64,000 nt of DNA from an uncultured Crocinitomix sp. Lineage in GTDB: Bacteria > Bacteroidota > Bacteroidia > Flavobacteriales_D > Crocinitomicaceae. Shown in pieces: positions 1 to 7,853 of the stretch. Location of the stretch: contig CAKZON010000037.1 of the NCBI GenBank assembly GCA_937136425.1, forward strand, positions 113,357-177,356, written 5' to 3'. Under the pieces are notes generated by a model. The model searched no databases and was not told where the DNA came from. It saw only the letters and a list, made by a program, of their open reading frames with translations. The position numbers and the translations under genes were made by a program. Numbering within the stretch: position 1 is the stretch's first letter; every line of letters begins with the position of its first letter.

Positions 1-544
1 AGTTAATACCAGTATTATAATAAAGACCCAAACCAATTGAAAAAAGCAAATTGAAGAGGAGTACGGCAAAACCTAGCACGGCTCCTTTCCAATTGCCTTT
101 TTTTGCTAAGTAAATAGCAAAGAAAGTAAGCTGTATAATTAGAGCAAAATAGCTGATGTAGGCAATTGTTTTTAAACTAAAATTGAGGGAGTTAAACTCT
201 TCTTTTTGGTACAAATTAAATAGGACATAAACCAATTGTATCAGTAGAATCAGTGCTCCAACTTTTAGAGGTATTAATGTTCTTTTTAATAGTTTGATTG
301 GGTGCCCGGCGGACTGTTTGACGTGGCGGTTGTTGAGCATTACAGTAAATCCTTCTGTCTTATTAATGAATTTCAGAAATAATTGATCACCGCTAGTTAA
401 TTCAAGTTTTTTTCCACTTCCTAGTTCTTTGTGGTTTGAAAACTCTCCAATTACTACCCCGTCATAATTTATTATCGCACGGTTTATTGTCAATTCCAGA
501 TTTATATTCAAAAGCTTTTCAGCAACATTGTAATCGTAAACCAT
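1..544 (-). CDS. Unknown membrane protein, cut by the left edge
   Basis: An open frame runs from an ATG at 544 to the window edge (about 181 codons, no stop). The first 90 residues are soluble and beta-like, with a GEFSNHKELGSG stretch. At least three hydrophobic segments follow (about residues 96-110, 123-142 and 150-172), separated by short charged loops. I do not recognise the family. The 3' end is missing, so length and any C-terminal domain are unknown. The gene points the same way as the pdh genes but is separated from them by a hairpin at 641-668, so it is probably transcribed independently. Confidence 0.6.
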   Translation of the reverse strand, partial: MVYDYNVAEKLLNINLELTINRAIINYDGVVIGEFSNHKELGSGKKLELTSGDQLFLKFINKTEGFTVMLNNRHVKQSAGHPIKLLKRTLIPLKVGALILLIQLVYVLFNLYQKEEFNSLNFSLKTIAYISYFALIIQLTFFAIYLAKKGNWKGAVLGFAVLLFNLLFSIGLGLYYNTGIN

Positions 545-640
545 ATTTATTTAATGGATTATAACTCTAAATTAGAATGACGCTTACTGTTTTCTGCCCT
601 TACAAAATGTCTTTATATACACCTTCGTAGTAAAGAAAAA

Positions 641-668
641 GCCCTGGTAAAAATTACCAAGGCTTTTC
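641..668 (-). terminator. Rho-independent terminator of the pdh genes
   Basis: A 10-bp stem with one mismatch or wobble (GCCCTGGTAA against TTACCAAGGC, 641-650 and 654-663) has a very short loop. On the minus strand a T-run follows it (A-run at 636-640 on plus). It lies 24 bases past the pdhC stop. Confidence 0.75.
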
Positions 669-691
669 AAATTATTTTTGATCAATTGATT

Positions 692-1948
692 TTACACAAT
701 CATCTTAACAGGATTCTCTAAGAAAATCTTTAAATCTTTTAAGAAGGCAGATCCAACAGCTCCGTCAACAACTCTATGGTCGCATGACAAGCTCAGTTTC
801 ATAATATTACCTGGAACAATTTCACCGTTTTTAACTACAGGTGTTTGTTTAATTTGCCCTACAGATAAAATGCAACCATTTGGAGGATTGATAATTGAAG
901 TGAAATCTTCAATACCAAACATTCCAAGGTTTGAGATCGCGAAAGTTCCACCTTGCATTTCTTCAGGTTGTAATTTTTTAGCTCGTGCCCTTGACGCCAA
1001 GTCTTTAATTTCATCACCAATTTGATTGAAACCTTTAGTGTCTGTGAATTTAACCACAGGAACTAATAAACCTTCATCAACAGCTACTGCAACACCAATA
1101 TGGATATGATCATTATAGCGAATTGCATCTCCAATCCAATCAGCATTAACCTTTGGGTTTTTTCTTAAAGCAGCCGCCGCCGCTTTTACAACCATATCGT
1201 TAAATGAGATTTTTACCCCTTCATCAGCATTAATTGCTTTTCTTGCGGCAATGGCATTATCCATGTCAACCTCCATTTTTAAATAGAAGTGCGGCGCTGA
1301 AAATTTAGAAGCAGTTAATGTACGTGCAATGGCTTTTCTCATTTGAGAAAGTGGCACATCAGTATACGACTCTGTTCCAACTGTTGCTGCATAGCTATTT
1401 CCGCTTGCAGCCATTGGCGTATAGTTTTCAATATCTGCCTTAACAATTCTGTTGTTTTCGCCAGAACCATGAACAGTAGATAAGTTAATACCCTTTTCAT
1501 CTGCCATTTTACGTGCTAAAGGAGAAGCAAAAATTCTTCCATTAGAATTAGCAGGCACACTTGATTCAGTCGCAACACTAGCTGCTACAGGAGCGGCAAC
1601 TGGCGCTGGAGCAGGAGTTGGCTCAGCTTTAGAGGCTGGTGCCTCTTCTTGTTTAGCTTCAACTGGAGCAGCGTTTGCAGCATCTGCAATTAATGCAGCA
1701 ACATCTTCACCTTTTTTACCAATAATTGCTAAAATATCATTTACTGGTGCGGCAGCTCCTTTTTCGACCCCAATATGAAGTAATACACCATCATAGAAAG
1801 ATTCGAATTCCATTGTTGCTTTATCTGTTTCAATTTCAGCAATCAATTCACCTTCCTCTACAGTATCTCCAATTTTTTTATGCCATTCCGCCACAACTCC
1901 CTCGGTCATTGTGTCTGATAATTTCGGCATTCTTACGATTTCGGCCAT
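692..1948 (-). CDS. pdhC: Pyruvate dehydrogenase E2 (dihydrolipoamide acetyltransferase)
   Basis: E2 core of the pyruvate dehydrogenase complex; it transfers acetyl groups from the lipoyl arm to CoA. One lipoyl domain covers residues 1-80, with the lipoylated lysine at K43 in ETDKATMEF. An Ala/Pro/Glu-rich linker follows (about 90-130), then an E3-binding domain (about 137-175) and the catalytic acetyltransferase domain (about 190-418). The active-site DHRVVDG has H391 and D395. The length, 418 residues, is normal for a single-lipoyl E2. It lies 64 bases downstream of the E1-alpha gene, on the same strand and presumably co-transcribed. No E1-beta or E3 gene is in the window, so these must lie elsewhere. 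The ATG at 1948 begins a standard lipoyl N-terminus. Confidence 0.95.
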   Translation of the reverse strand: MAEIVRMPKLSDTMTEGVVAEWHKKIGDTVEEGELIAEIETDKATMEFESFYDGVLLHIGVEKGAAAPVNDILAIIGKKGEDVAALIADAANAAPVEAKQEEAPASKAEPTPAPAPVAAPVAASVATESSVPANSNGRIFASPLARKMADEKGINLSTVHGSGENNRIVKADIENYTPMAASGNSYAATVGTESYTDVPLSQMRKAIARTLTASKFSAPHFYLKMEVDMDNAIAARKAINADEGVKISFNDMVVKAAAAALRKNPKVNADWIGDAIRYNDHIHIGVAVAVDEGLLVPVVKFTDTKGFNQIGDEIKDLASRARAKKLQPEEMQGGTFAISNLGMFGIEDFTSIINPPNGCILSVGQIKQTPVVKNGEIVPGNIMKLSLSCDHRVVDGAVGSAFLKDLKIFLENPVKMIV

Positions 1949-2012
1949 TTTATAATTTCGTTTGAGTTTTATTATTTTATTTCAGCTAATTTTTCGTCTG
2001 AAATAGCCCAAT

Positions 2013-3068
2013 TTATGCTAAGTATTCTTTAATGTAAGGATAGTCAGCTTGTTCATAAACATCTTTGTATAATTCTTCTGGTTCCGGCAATGGAGAATCC
2101 TCAGCGAATTTAATCGACTCAGCTACTTCATTTTTTACCCAATTTTGAATCTCTGTAATTTGTTTAGCAGTTAAAAACTTATTCTTTTTAATTACACCCA
2201 ATACATGTTCAATAGGATCTTTAGCTTGCCATTCAGCAACCTCATCCTTCGTTCTGTATTTTTGCGGGTCAGACATTGAATGTCCTTTATAACGATAAGT
2301 TCTAATATCTAAAAGTGTTGGTCCGTCACCTCTACGAGCGCGCGCAGCAGCTTCTTCAATAGCTTCGTGTACACTCTCTGGACGCATTCCATCTACAACA
2401 AATGAAGGCATTTCATATGATAATCCCATTTTAGACATGTCAGTAACATTAGTAGTTCGTTCTACAGATGTTCCCATTGCATAATTGTTATTTTCAATAA
2501 TAAAAATGCATGGTAATTTCCATGTCATTGCCATATTGAATGTCTCATGCAACGCACCTTGTCTAGCAGCACCATCACCAAATGAACAGAAAGCAACATT
2601 ATTCGTTCCTTTATATTTTTCAGCAAATGCTAGTCCAGCTCCCATTGGAATTTGAGCTCCAACAATTCCATGTCCACCATAAAATCCTTTTTCAGTGTCA
2701 AAAAAGTGCATAGATCCACCTTTTCCCTTAGAACAACCAGTAATTTTACCGTAAAGCTCTGCAGCTAAAACACGTGGATCAGTCCCAAGAGCCATTGGAT
2801 GCCCATGATCACGATATGCAGTGATATGCTTGTCTCCTTCAATTGCTGCAGAAGCAGTACCTACTGCAATTGCCTCTTGTCCAATATAAACGTGTAAAAA
2901 ACCGCCAAATTTTTGTTGAATGTACAATTGAGAAATCTTCTCCTCAAATTTACGAATCAACAGCATGTCCTTATACCATTTTACATAGGTCTCTTTAGAG
3001 AACTTTGTACCCGCCGTTTTTCGGGTAGATTTTGTCGCTTTTTTAGTAGTAGCAGTTTTTGATGCCAT
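2013..3068 (-). CDS. pdhA: Pyruvate dehydrogenase E1 component, alpha subunit
   Basis: Thiamine-diphosphate-dependent alpha subunit of the alpha2beta2 type E1, which decarboxylates pyruvate and acetylates E2. The TPP motif runs from GDGAARQGALHETF to IIENNN, and the conserved substrate-loop stretch YRYKGHSMSDPQKYR is present. The N-terminus carries a lysine/threonine-rich tail (MASKTATTKKATKS) before the family homology starts. I chose the ATG at 3068 (351 residues). The frame is open up to a TTG at 3098, but that codon falls inside a consensus -7 promoter box, so the longer form cannot be the main product. The E2 gene follows directly. The beta subunit is not in this window. Confidence 0.94.
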   Translation of the reverse strand: MASKTATTKKATKSTRKTAGTKFSKETYVKWYKDMLLIRKFEEKISQLYIQQKFGGFLHVYIGQEAIAVGTASAAIEGDKHITAYRDHGHPMALGTDPRVLAAELYGKITGCSKGKGGSMHFFDTEKGFYGGHGIVGAQIPMGAGLAFAEKYKGTNNVAFCSFGDGAARQGALHETFNMAMTWKLPCIFIIENNNYAMGTSVERTTNVTDMSKMGLSYEMPSFVVDGMRPESVHEAIEEAAARARRGDGPTLLDIRTYRYKGHSMSDPQKYRTKDEVAEWQAKDPIEHVLGVIKKNKFLTAKQITEIQNWVKNEVAESIKFAEDSPLPEPEELYKDVYEQADYPYIKEYLA

Positions 3069-3095
3069 ATTGCGCGTTTTAGCTTTAATGAAAGA

Positions 3096-3103
3096 CAAAT
3101 ATA
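3096..3103 (-). promoter_or_regulatory. Probable -7 promoter box of pdhA
   Basis: The minus strand reads TATATTTG, an exact match to the Bacteroidota -7 consensus TAnnTTTG, 28 bases before the pdhA ATG. I see no clear TTG box at the -33 position. Confidence 0.5.
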
Positions 3104-3286
3104 AATGTTTATTTTTAAATAATCAGCACATTTTTTAATGTTGAATTGAAGGCTTAAAAAGAACCGTTTAATTTGTTAGTTTAGCCTTGACACTAAGCCG
3201 TGTTCGGTTTTATTGATTATAAAACAAAATAAGCTTTGGAATAAAATAAATATCAGACTGTAACGTTTTCAAAAATTGAGTTATAC

Positions 3287-4027
3287 ATGCAGAAAACCCC
3301 CTCTATGAATCGTTCTTTTTTATTGGCTATTATGTTTGTTTTGTCCTTTCCTTTGTTTGGGCAAAAAATTTCGAACGTAAATTTTGATGCTATTAAAAAT
3401 GCAATTGCTGATTCAAGTTCGCATCTGTTTTATCCAACATTAGTTAATAGATTTCAAAAACAGGACACCACCCTCGATCATACAGAGTTTGAGCATTTGT
3501 ACTATGGAAATGTCTTTCAGGAAAACTATTATCCTTATGGTGCTACAGATGAACAACGGCTGTTTGTAGAGTCCTATAAAAAAAATGAATCATTTGAAAA
3601 AACTGAAAAACTAGGTTTCTCTGTCTTGAATGAAAACCCAGTTAATTTAAATGTTTTACTAAAGATGGTGTTTTTATATAACCGAGAAAAAGATATAGAA
3701 AAAGCAACCGTTTTTGCAAAGCTATATGTGTCGTTTTTAGAAGTGATTTATGAAAGTGGAACAGGAGAAGATTGTGATAATGGCTTTGTAGTGATATCTG
3801 TTGATGATGAGTATCGAATTACTGCAGATTTAGGTCTGACGGTGGTAAGGCAAGCTTTGGTAGGGTCATGTGATCATCTCATTTTTTCTAAAAAGGGACA
3901 AAAGCGTAAGAGTCGAATTAAAGGTTTGTTTTTTAACGTAAAAATGCCATTAAGTTATTTAGCAAAGTCATTTCAACATTCTGACGACCCTTTGCCAGAT
4001 AAAAATCCTGATGAGGAGGAGGATTAG
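3287..4027 (+). CDS. Secreted DUF4919-like protein
   Basis: A 246-residue protein with an N-terminal signal peptide ending near FGQ (about residue 26). A second ATG at 3305 would give a tighter signal peptide. The mature part resembles the DUF4919 family, with the pattern DTTLDHTEFEHLYYGN and an alpha-helical middle with TPR-like spacing (about residues 95-150). The C-terminus is acidic (PDEEED). No enzymatic motif is visible and the function is unknown. Its last four bases overlap the convergent cytidine deaminase gene. The family assignment is from memory of the motif and not from a search. Confidence 0.7.
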   Translation: MQKTPSMNRSFLLAIMFVLSFPLFGQKISNVNFDAIKNAIADSSSHLFYPTLVNRFQKQDTTLDHTEFEHLYYGNVFQENYYPYGATDEQRLFVESYKKNESFEKTEKLGFSVLNENPVNLNVLLKMVFLYNREKDIEKATVFAKLYVSFLEVIYESGTGEDCDNGFVVISVDDEYRITADLGLTVVRQALVGSCDHLIFSKKGQKRKSRIKGLFFNVKMPLSYLAKSFQHSDDPLPDKNPDEEED

Positions 4028-4497
4028 TCTAAAAAACTACCATCAAAGGACCAAGGCAATAAATCTTTACAAGACTTTAATGTGATTATGGTTCCGTTTT
4101 TAGCTACCATAATTAATTGTATTGGATGGTTTTGTCGAATTTCTACTTCAACCAAAGTTTGTCTGCACAATCCACAAGGTGGAACAGGTACTTTTAAATC
4201 CTTGTCAACATACACGACAAGCATTGTAATTTTTTGATTTGGGTAATTAGATACTGTATGCGATAATAAATTCCTTTCTGCACAAATGGAAACTGGATAG
4301 GACGCGTTTTCCATATTAGCACCTTTAACAATTTTACCTGTATTTAACCTTAGACCTGCACCAACATGAAATTTAGAATATGGAGCATAGGCATTATCTG
4401 CAAATTGGATGGTAGCGTCAATTAATTCTTTCAAATCTAAATCAGTGATAGAATCGTAGTTATATTCTTGATAATCTATCGTTATTTTTTTTTGCAT
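4024..4497 (-). CDS. cdd: Cytidine deaminase
   Basis: Zinc-dependent hydrolytic deamination of (deoxy)cytidine to (deoxy)uridine in pyrimidine salvage. The characteristic ANMENASYPVSICAERN block carries the first zinc ligand cysteine and the catalytic glutamate, and PPCGLCRQ supplies the other two cysteines. At 157 residues it is a little longer than the homotetrameric class, as is common in flavobacteria. The ATG at 4497 is preceded only by AT-rich sequence. The gene is convergent with the DUF4919-like gene and divergent from the VTC-domain gene. In several flavobacteria cdd sits next to porV and pdhA (recollection); here it is still close to pdhA but far from porV. Confidence 0.93.
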   Translation of the reverse strand: MQKKITIDYQEYNYDSITDLDLKELIDATIQFADNAYAPYSKFHVGAGLRLNTGKIVKGANMENASYPVSICAERNLLSHTVSNYPNQKITMLVVYVDKDLKVPVPPCGLCRQTLVEVEIRQNHPIQLIMVAKNGTIITLKSCKDLLPWSFDGSFLD

Positions 4498-4681
4498 AAA
4501 TACGGTTTAGTATCACTCTATTTAGGGGCATTCAGCACCGAGTTTGTAAGGTCAATGAGGAATAAATGTACACATTCTGTAGAATTTGTGTCGTTAATAA
4601 TTTTTTAAGGTTTAAACCTTGCGCTAATTTTGCTGTCTAATGAATCATGATTTAATGTAGTCTTAACATTAAAAAATACCT

Positions 4682-4689
4682 TATTTTTG
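4682..4689 (+). promoter_or_regulatory. Possible -7 promoter box of the VTC gene
   Basis: TATTTTTG fits TAnnTTTG and ends only 6 bases before the ATG at 4696. Transcription would start at or next to the start codon. No convincing -33 element is seen. Confidence 0.4.
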
Positions 4690-4695
4690 CTGCCA

Positions 4696-5448
4696 ATGAT
4701 AAAGCCTTTACCAGAAGATATTAACTTATTGAATGACTTAGATCCGATTACGTTAAAGGAAATGGACGGCGTAAAACTAATGAACCGCACGGATACGAAG
4801 TTTGTATTTAAGCGCGAGTTATTATCCGGTTTTTTAGAGATTCTAAAAGCACAGTACCGTGTGTTGAATATTAATGATAATCTCATTTCATCTTATAAAA
4901 CGCTATATTTCGATACGCCTGAATTTCAGTTTTTTCAGGATCATCACAATGGAAAAGGGAATCGATTTAAGGTTCGAATTCGAAATTATGTTGAATCTGA
5001 TTTATTCTTTTTGGAAATTAAGAATAAGTATAAAGGGCGTACAGCAAAAAGCAGAATTAAGTTGCCAGATTTTGAGTTAGACCTAAAGAAAAAGTCAAAC
5101 AACTACATTTCTGAAGTTATAGGAAGTCCAATCGATCTGGATTCGAAACTTTGGAACAACTTTAATCGTATTACACTAGTAAATAATAATGAAAAGGAGC
5201 GTTTAACCTTGGATTTGGACTTGTCGTTTGATTGGGATGGTAAGAAAATTAGTTACGAGCATGTAGTTATAGCAGAGCTAAAACAAGAAAATGCCAATCG
5301 ATCTAGTCTTTTTTATAGCATTATGAAAAAGAATGGAATTAGACCAAATGGCATGAGTAAATATTGTGTAGGTACTGTTGCACTTTATCCAGAACTTAAG
5401 TACAATAATTTTAAAGAAAAAATACTTTTAATAGAAAAATTAATATAA
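4696..5448 (+). CDS. VTC-domain protein (polyphosphate polymerase-like)
   Basis: A 250-residue protein of the VTC/CYTH-like superfamily, whose tunnel fold binds polyphosphate or nucleotide phosphates. The pattern fits: MNRTDTKFVFKRELL near the N-terminus, YKTLYFDTPEFQFF, basic KVRIRNY, LEIKNKYKGRTAKSRI, and a late acidic VIAELKQE. The alternating basic strands and the ExK motif are those expected at a VTC active site. The open frame extends to a TTG at 4687, but ATG 4696 is the natural start. The DUF4956 membrane-protein gene follows after one base. This pairing is widespread and suggests a membrane-associated polyphosphate-related complex. Its substrate is inferred and not shown. Confidence 0.8.
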   Translation: MIKPLPEDINLLNDLDPITLKEMDGVKLMNRTDTKFVFKRELLSGFLEILKAQYRVLNINDNLISSYKTLYFDTPEFQFFQDHHNGKGNRFKVRIRNYVESDLFFLEIKNKYKGRTAKSRIKLPDFELDLKKKSNNYISEVIGSPIDLDSKLWNNFNRITLVNNNEKERLTLDLDLSFDWDGKKISYEHVVIAELKQENANRSSLFYSIMKKNGIRPNGMSKYCVGTVALYPELKYNNFKEKILLIEKLI

Positions 5449-5449
5449 A

Positions 5450-6070
5450 ATGGATCAGGAAATTAGTTATTTTGGAATGGATTTTTTTAGCTCAGACTTT
5501 TGGAAGCTGATCGTTAAGTTTGCTGTAAACTTCTTCTTTTTAACGGTAATTGTGCGTTATGTTTATTATAAAAAAACGCCGCGTAAAAATTACTTGTTCA
5601 CGTTTTATATGATTTCCATTATTTCATTTTTCATCTGCTTTGCATTGAAGAAATTTGAAATGGGTGTTGGAATGGGACTTGGTTTATTCGCCATTTTTGG
5701 AATTATCCGATATCGAACAAACCCTATGCGTATTCGTGAAATGACCTACCTTTTCTTAGTGATAGGGTTGGCTGTTGTTAATGCATTGTCTGGTAAGCTA
5801 AGTTATGTAGAGCTTTTATTTATAAATGGTGTTGTTTGGGTAAGCGTTTATTTAATGGAAAACTGGTTGCTACAAAGTAATGAGGAGGATAAAACAATTG
5901 TATACGAGAAAATTGAAAATATTAAACCTAGCCGATATGAAGAGTTATTGGCAGATTTAGAAGATAGAACAGGGTTGAAAATTAATCGTGCGGTAGTAGG
6001 TAAGGTTGACTTTTTGAAAGACACGGCTGAGATTAAAATCTATTATGATGAAGATTTGGTGAACCTATAA
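5450..6070 (+). CDS. DUF4956 membrane protein
   Basis: A 206-residue integral membrane protein. Hydrophobic segments lie at about residues 20-38, 48-65, 74-88, 100-118 and 122-138, followed by a cytoplasmic tail of about 65 residues (from KTIVYEKIENI). The FGIIRYRTNPMRIREMTYLF stretch is typical of DUF4956 proteins, which are regularly encoded beside VTC-domain genes. The start codon lies one base after the upstream stop, so the two genes are almost certainly co-translated and probably work together. The biochemical role of DUF4956 is unknown to me. A strong terminator follows at 6091-6121. Confidence 0.8.
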   Translation: MDQEISYFGMDFFSSDFWKLIVKFAVNFFFLTVIVRYVYYKKTPRKNYLFTFYMISIISFFICFALKKFEMGVGMGLGLFAIFGIIRYRTNPMRIREMTYLFLVIGLAVVNALSGKLSYVELLFINGVVWVSVYLMENWLLQSNEEDKTIVYEKIENIKPSRYEELLADLEDRTGLKINRAVVGKVDFLKDTAEIKIYYDEDLVNL

Positions 6071-6090
6071 AACTCACCCTAATAAACAGG

Positions 6091-6121
6091 AAAAGGCTCA
6101 GATGATTATCTGAGCCTTTTT
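6091..6121. terminator. Bidirectional terminator
   Basis: A perfect stem (AGGCTCAGAT at 6094-6103, ATCTGAGCCT at 6108-6117) with loop GATT has an A-run before it and a T-run after it. It lies between the converging DUF4956 and SGNH-hydrolase genes and can serve both strands. Confidence 0.9.
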
Positions 6122-6141
6122 TACTTTTATCGCTTTGTTGG

Positions 6142-7356
6142 TTAAATAATAATCAGTCTTCTCGTTTCATTATTTACACGAACAATATAAATCCCTGTAG
6201 GTAGGTTCAGTGTTTTTTGATTTGTGATTAGATCCTTTAAATATAACTGACCATCTACAGTATATATTTCTAAATTGGCATTGTCTCCATCAAAATTAAT
6301 AGTAACATCACCAGTTGATGGATTTGGATAAACATTTAAGTTTGAAAGCTCCAAGTCGTCAATTCCAGAATCATCCATTCCACCAACACTAACATCTTCT
6401 TGTCCACAATTGGTAACAGTTAATGTTGCTGTATAATCGCTTTCATCTGGGTATTCATGTATAGGATGCTCGTCTGTTGATGTTTCTCCATCACCAAATT
6501 CCCAAAAGAATTCAAAAGCATGTTCACTAGTGTTTGTAAATGTAGCTGTTGGTCCGTCATACGATACTGTAAAACTAGCAACAGGAATCGTGTAGTCAAT
6601 GGTGATAGAATCTACCTCATGTAAAATATGATGAGCAACATCTTGCAAGTAGGCAGTCTCTTCTTCTGTCATTCCTCCAGGAACGTAAGTGTTCCCATCT
6701 GCAGATACATCAAAAATAATTTCGTAAAAAACACAAGCAGAAAGGTAAGAACCAAATATAGAAGGGTGACTTCCATCTCCAACATATAATGACGTATGCT
6801 CAACGACAGGATCTGCCTCATTATAAATATGCTGGAAACCAATACCTATTGGCGCTAATTTCCCACTATGTTCATCTGCCATATAATCATAGGCGTGATG
6901 TAAACGTTGGTTCATTTTAGTGAAGGTGTTAATCGAATCCCATTGGTCATCTCCATCTCTACGTCCCCATGTGTTAAAAAATAATGGAATAGCGCATGGA
7001 TTAGCAGCTCTAATAGAATCTGCAAGTATTTCTGCAAATGGAAAACATTCTTCATGAACTTGTCCCCATGGGAATGAAGGTAATTGACTTTGCTCTTGTA
7101 GAATTACAAAATCCCAATCATCTGCGCTAATTTTTGAAAGTGTAGTGGTGTTAGTCGAGTGTCCCTCAAATTTATATCCACCAGGAGTGTTTTGATCTTT
7201 AATTAGTGTATTACCATCTGCAGTTGCTAGCTCACCAACAAGACTAGGCAAATCATTAGAATAGGTGTAACTATTACCAATGAAGCAGGCCTTTTTCTCA
7301 ATTTGTGCAAACGTAAAGCTAGAGACTACGAGCAGTAAGAGTGTTATTTTTTTCAT
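6142..7356 (-). CDS. Secreted SGNH-like hydrolase with PKD and T9SS sorting domains
   Basis: A 404-residue secreted protein. The signal peptide covers residues 1-18. An SGNH/GDSL-like domain (about 20-245, resembling DUF4886) has its block I in FIGNSYTY (nucleophile S29) and the catalytic pair D194 and H197 in DGSHPS. A PKD-type beta-sandwich follows (about 255-320, FFWEFGDGETS). The T9SS type A sorting domain begins at LNVYPNPSTGDV (about 335) and ends LPTGIYIVRVNNETRRLIII. Esterase or lipase activity is inferred from the triad and the substrate is unknown. It should be exported by Sec, then moved across the outer membrane by T9SS and processed by PorU. It appears monocistronic. Confidence 0.85.
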   Translation of the reverse strand: MKKITLLLLVVSSFTFAQIEKKACFIGNSYTYSNDLPSLVGELATADGNTLIKDQNTPGGYKFEGHSTNTTTLSKISADDWDFVILQEQSQLPSFPWGQVHEECFPFAEILADSIRAANPCAIPLFFNTWGRRDGDDQWDSINTFTKMNQRLHHAYDYMADEHSGKLAPIGIGFQHIYNEADPVVEHTSLYVGDGSHPSIFGSYLSACVFYEIIFDVSADGNTYVPGGMTEEETAYLQDVAHHILHEVDSITIDYTIPVASFTVSYDGPTATFTNTSEHAFEFFWEFGDGETSTDEHPIHEYPDESDYTATLTVTNCGQEDVSVGGMDDSGIDDLELSNLNVYPNPSTGDVTINFDGDNANLEIYTVDGQLYLKDLITNQKTLNLPTGIYIVRVNNETRRLIII

Positions 7357-7470
7357 CTTTATAATTTTTCACAAAGATGTTCTTTTATAGCTGAAGGTTG
7401 CCACAATTTGGAAAGATGTAGGGGATATGTAGGGCAGAAAATGGAAACTCAATTCAATAAAAGAAACCCT

Positions 7471-7809
7471 TTATTCAGGCAGGTGTCCTGTAATTGTCAC
7501 CCTACCTTGGTGAAAAGTTGGAAATCCATTTCCTTTCTCAAATTTGAGTTGCATTAAAATTATGTTTTTTGCTTTATAGGCATAAGTAGTACTCTTGATT
7601 GTGGACTCAGCCTTGTTCAGTTTGCATGAAGTAACATTTCCTTTTACGTCTACAGCAATGTCAAAAACCAAAACACCCATTTTGCTCATTTCCATTTGGT
7701 AAGGAATTTCTTCGGTTACTTTCCTGCCATCTTCAATAATTCGACCACTTAATTGTCCCCAACTAAATAATGAAGTGAATAAAATTGAGAAAATTAATAA
7801 GTGTTTCAT
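7471..7809 (-). CDS. Small secreted protein, TonB-C-like
   Basis: A 112-residue protein with a signal peptide (MKHLLIFSILFTSLFSWGQ). The core pattern GVLVFDIAVDVKGNVTSCKLN, followed by a helix and then LKFEKG, resembles the beta-alpha-beta layout of TonB C-terminal domains. The TonB-like protein encoded at 26019-26750 has the same pattern (GIVALDIWVDANGNVIKTRFN). There is no membrane anchor or proline-rich linker, so it is not a complete TonB. It may be a periplasmic TonB-C-like protein of unknown partner. The call rests on pattern resemblance only. Confidence 0.6.
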   Translation of the reverse strand: MKHLLIFSILFTSLFSWGQLSGRIIEDGRKVTEEIPYQMEMSKMGVLVFDIAVDVKGNVTSCKLNKAESTIKSTTYAYKAKNIILMQLKFEKGNGFPTFHQGRVTITGHLPE

Positions 7810-7853
7810 ATTAAACGTTTTTTTTAAAAGTACAAAAAATCAAAGAGAAGTTT

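Noticed and set aside
1726..1965. Plus-strand frame over the pdhC lipoyl region
   Set aside because: It is a shadow of the strongly supported E2 gene with no start context or family pattern.
3069..3098. Longer pdhA start at TTG 3098
   Set aside because: The TTG falls inside the -7 promoter box TATATTTG, and the extra residues are not part of the E1 family; ATG 3068 is used.
4605..4886. Minus-strand frame at the VTC gene start
   Set aside because: It overlaps the conserved N-terminus of the VTC-domain gene in antisense and has biased, unrecognisable composition.
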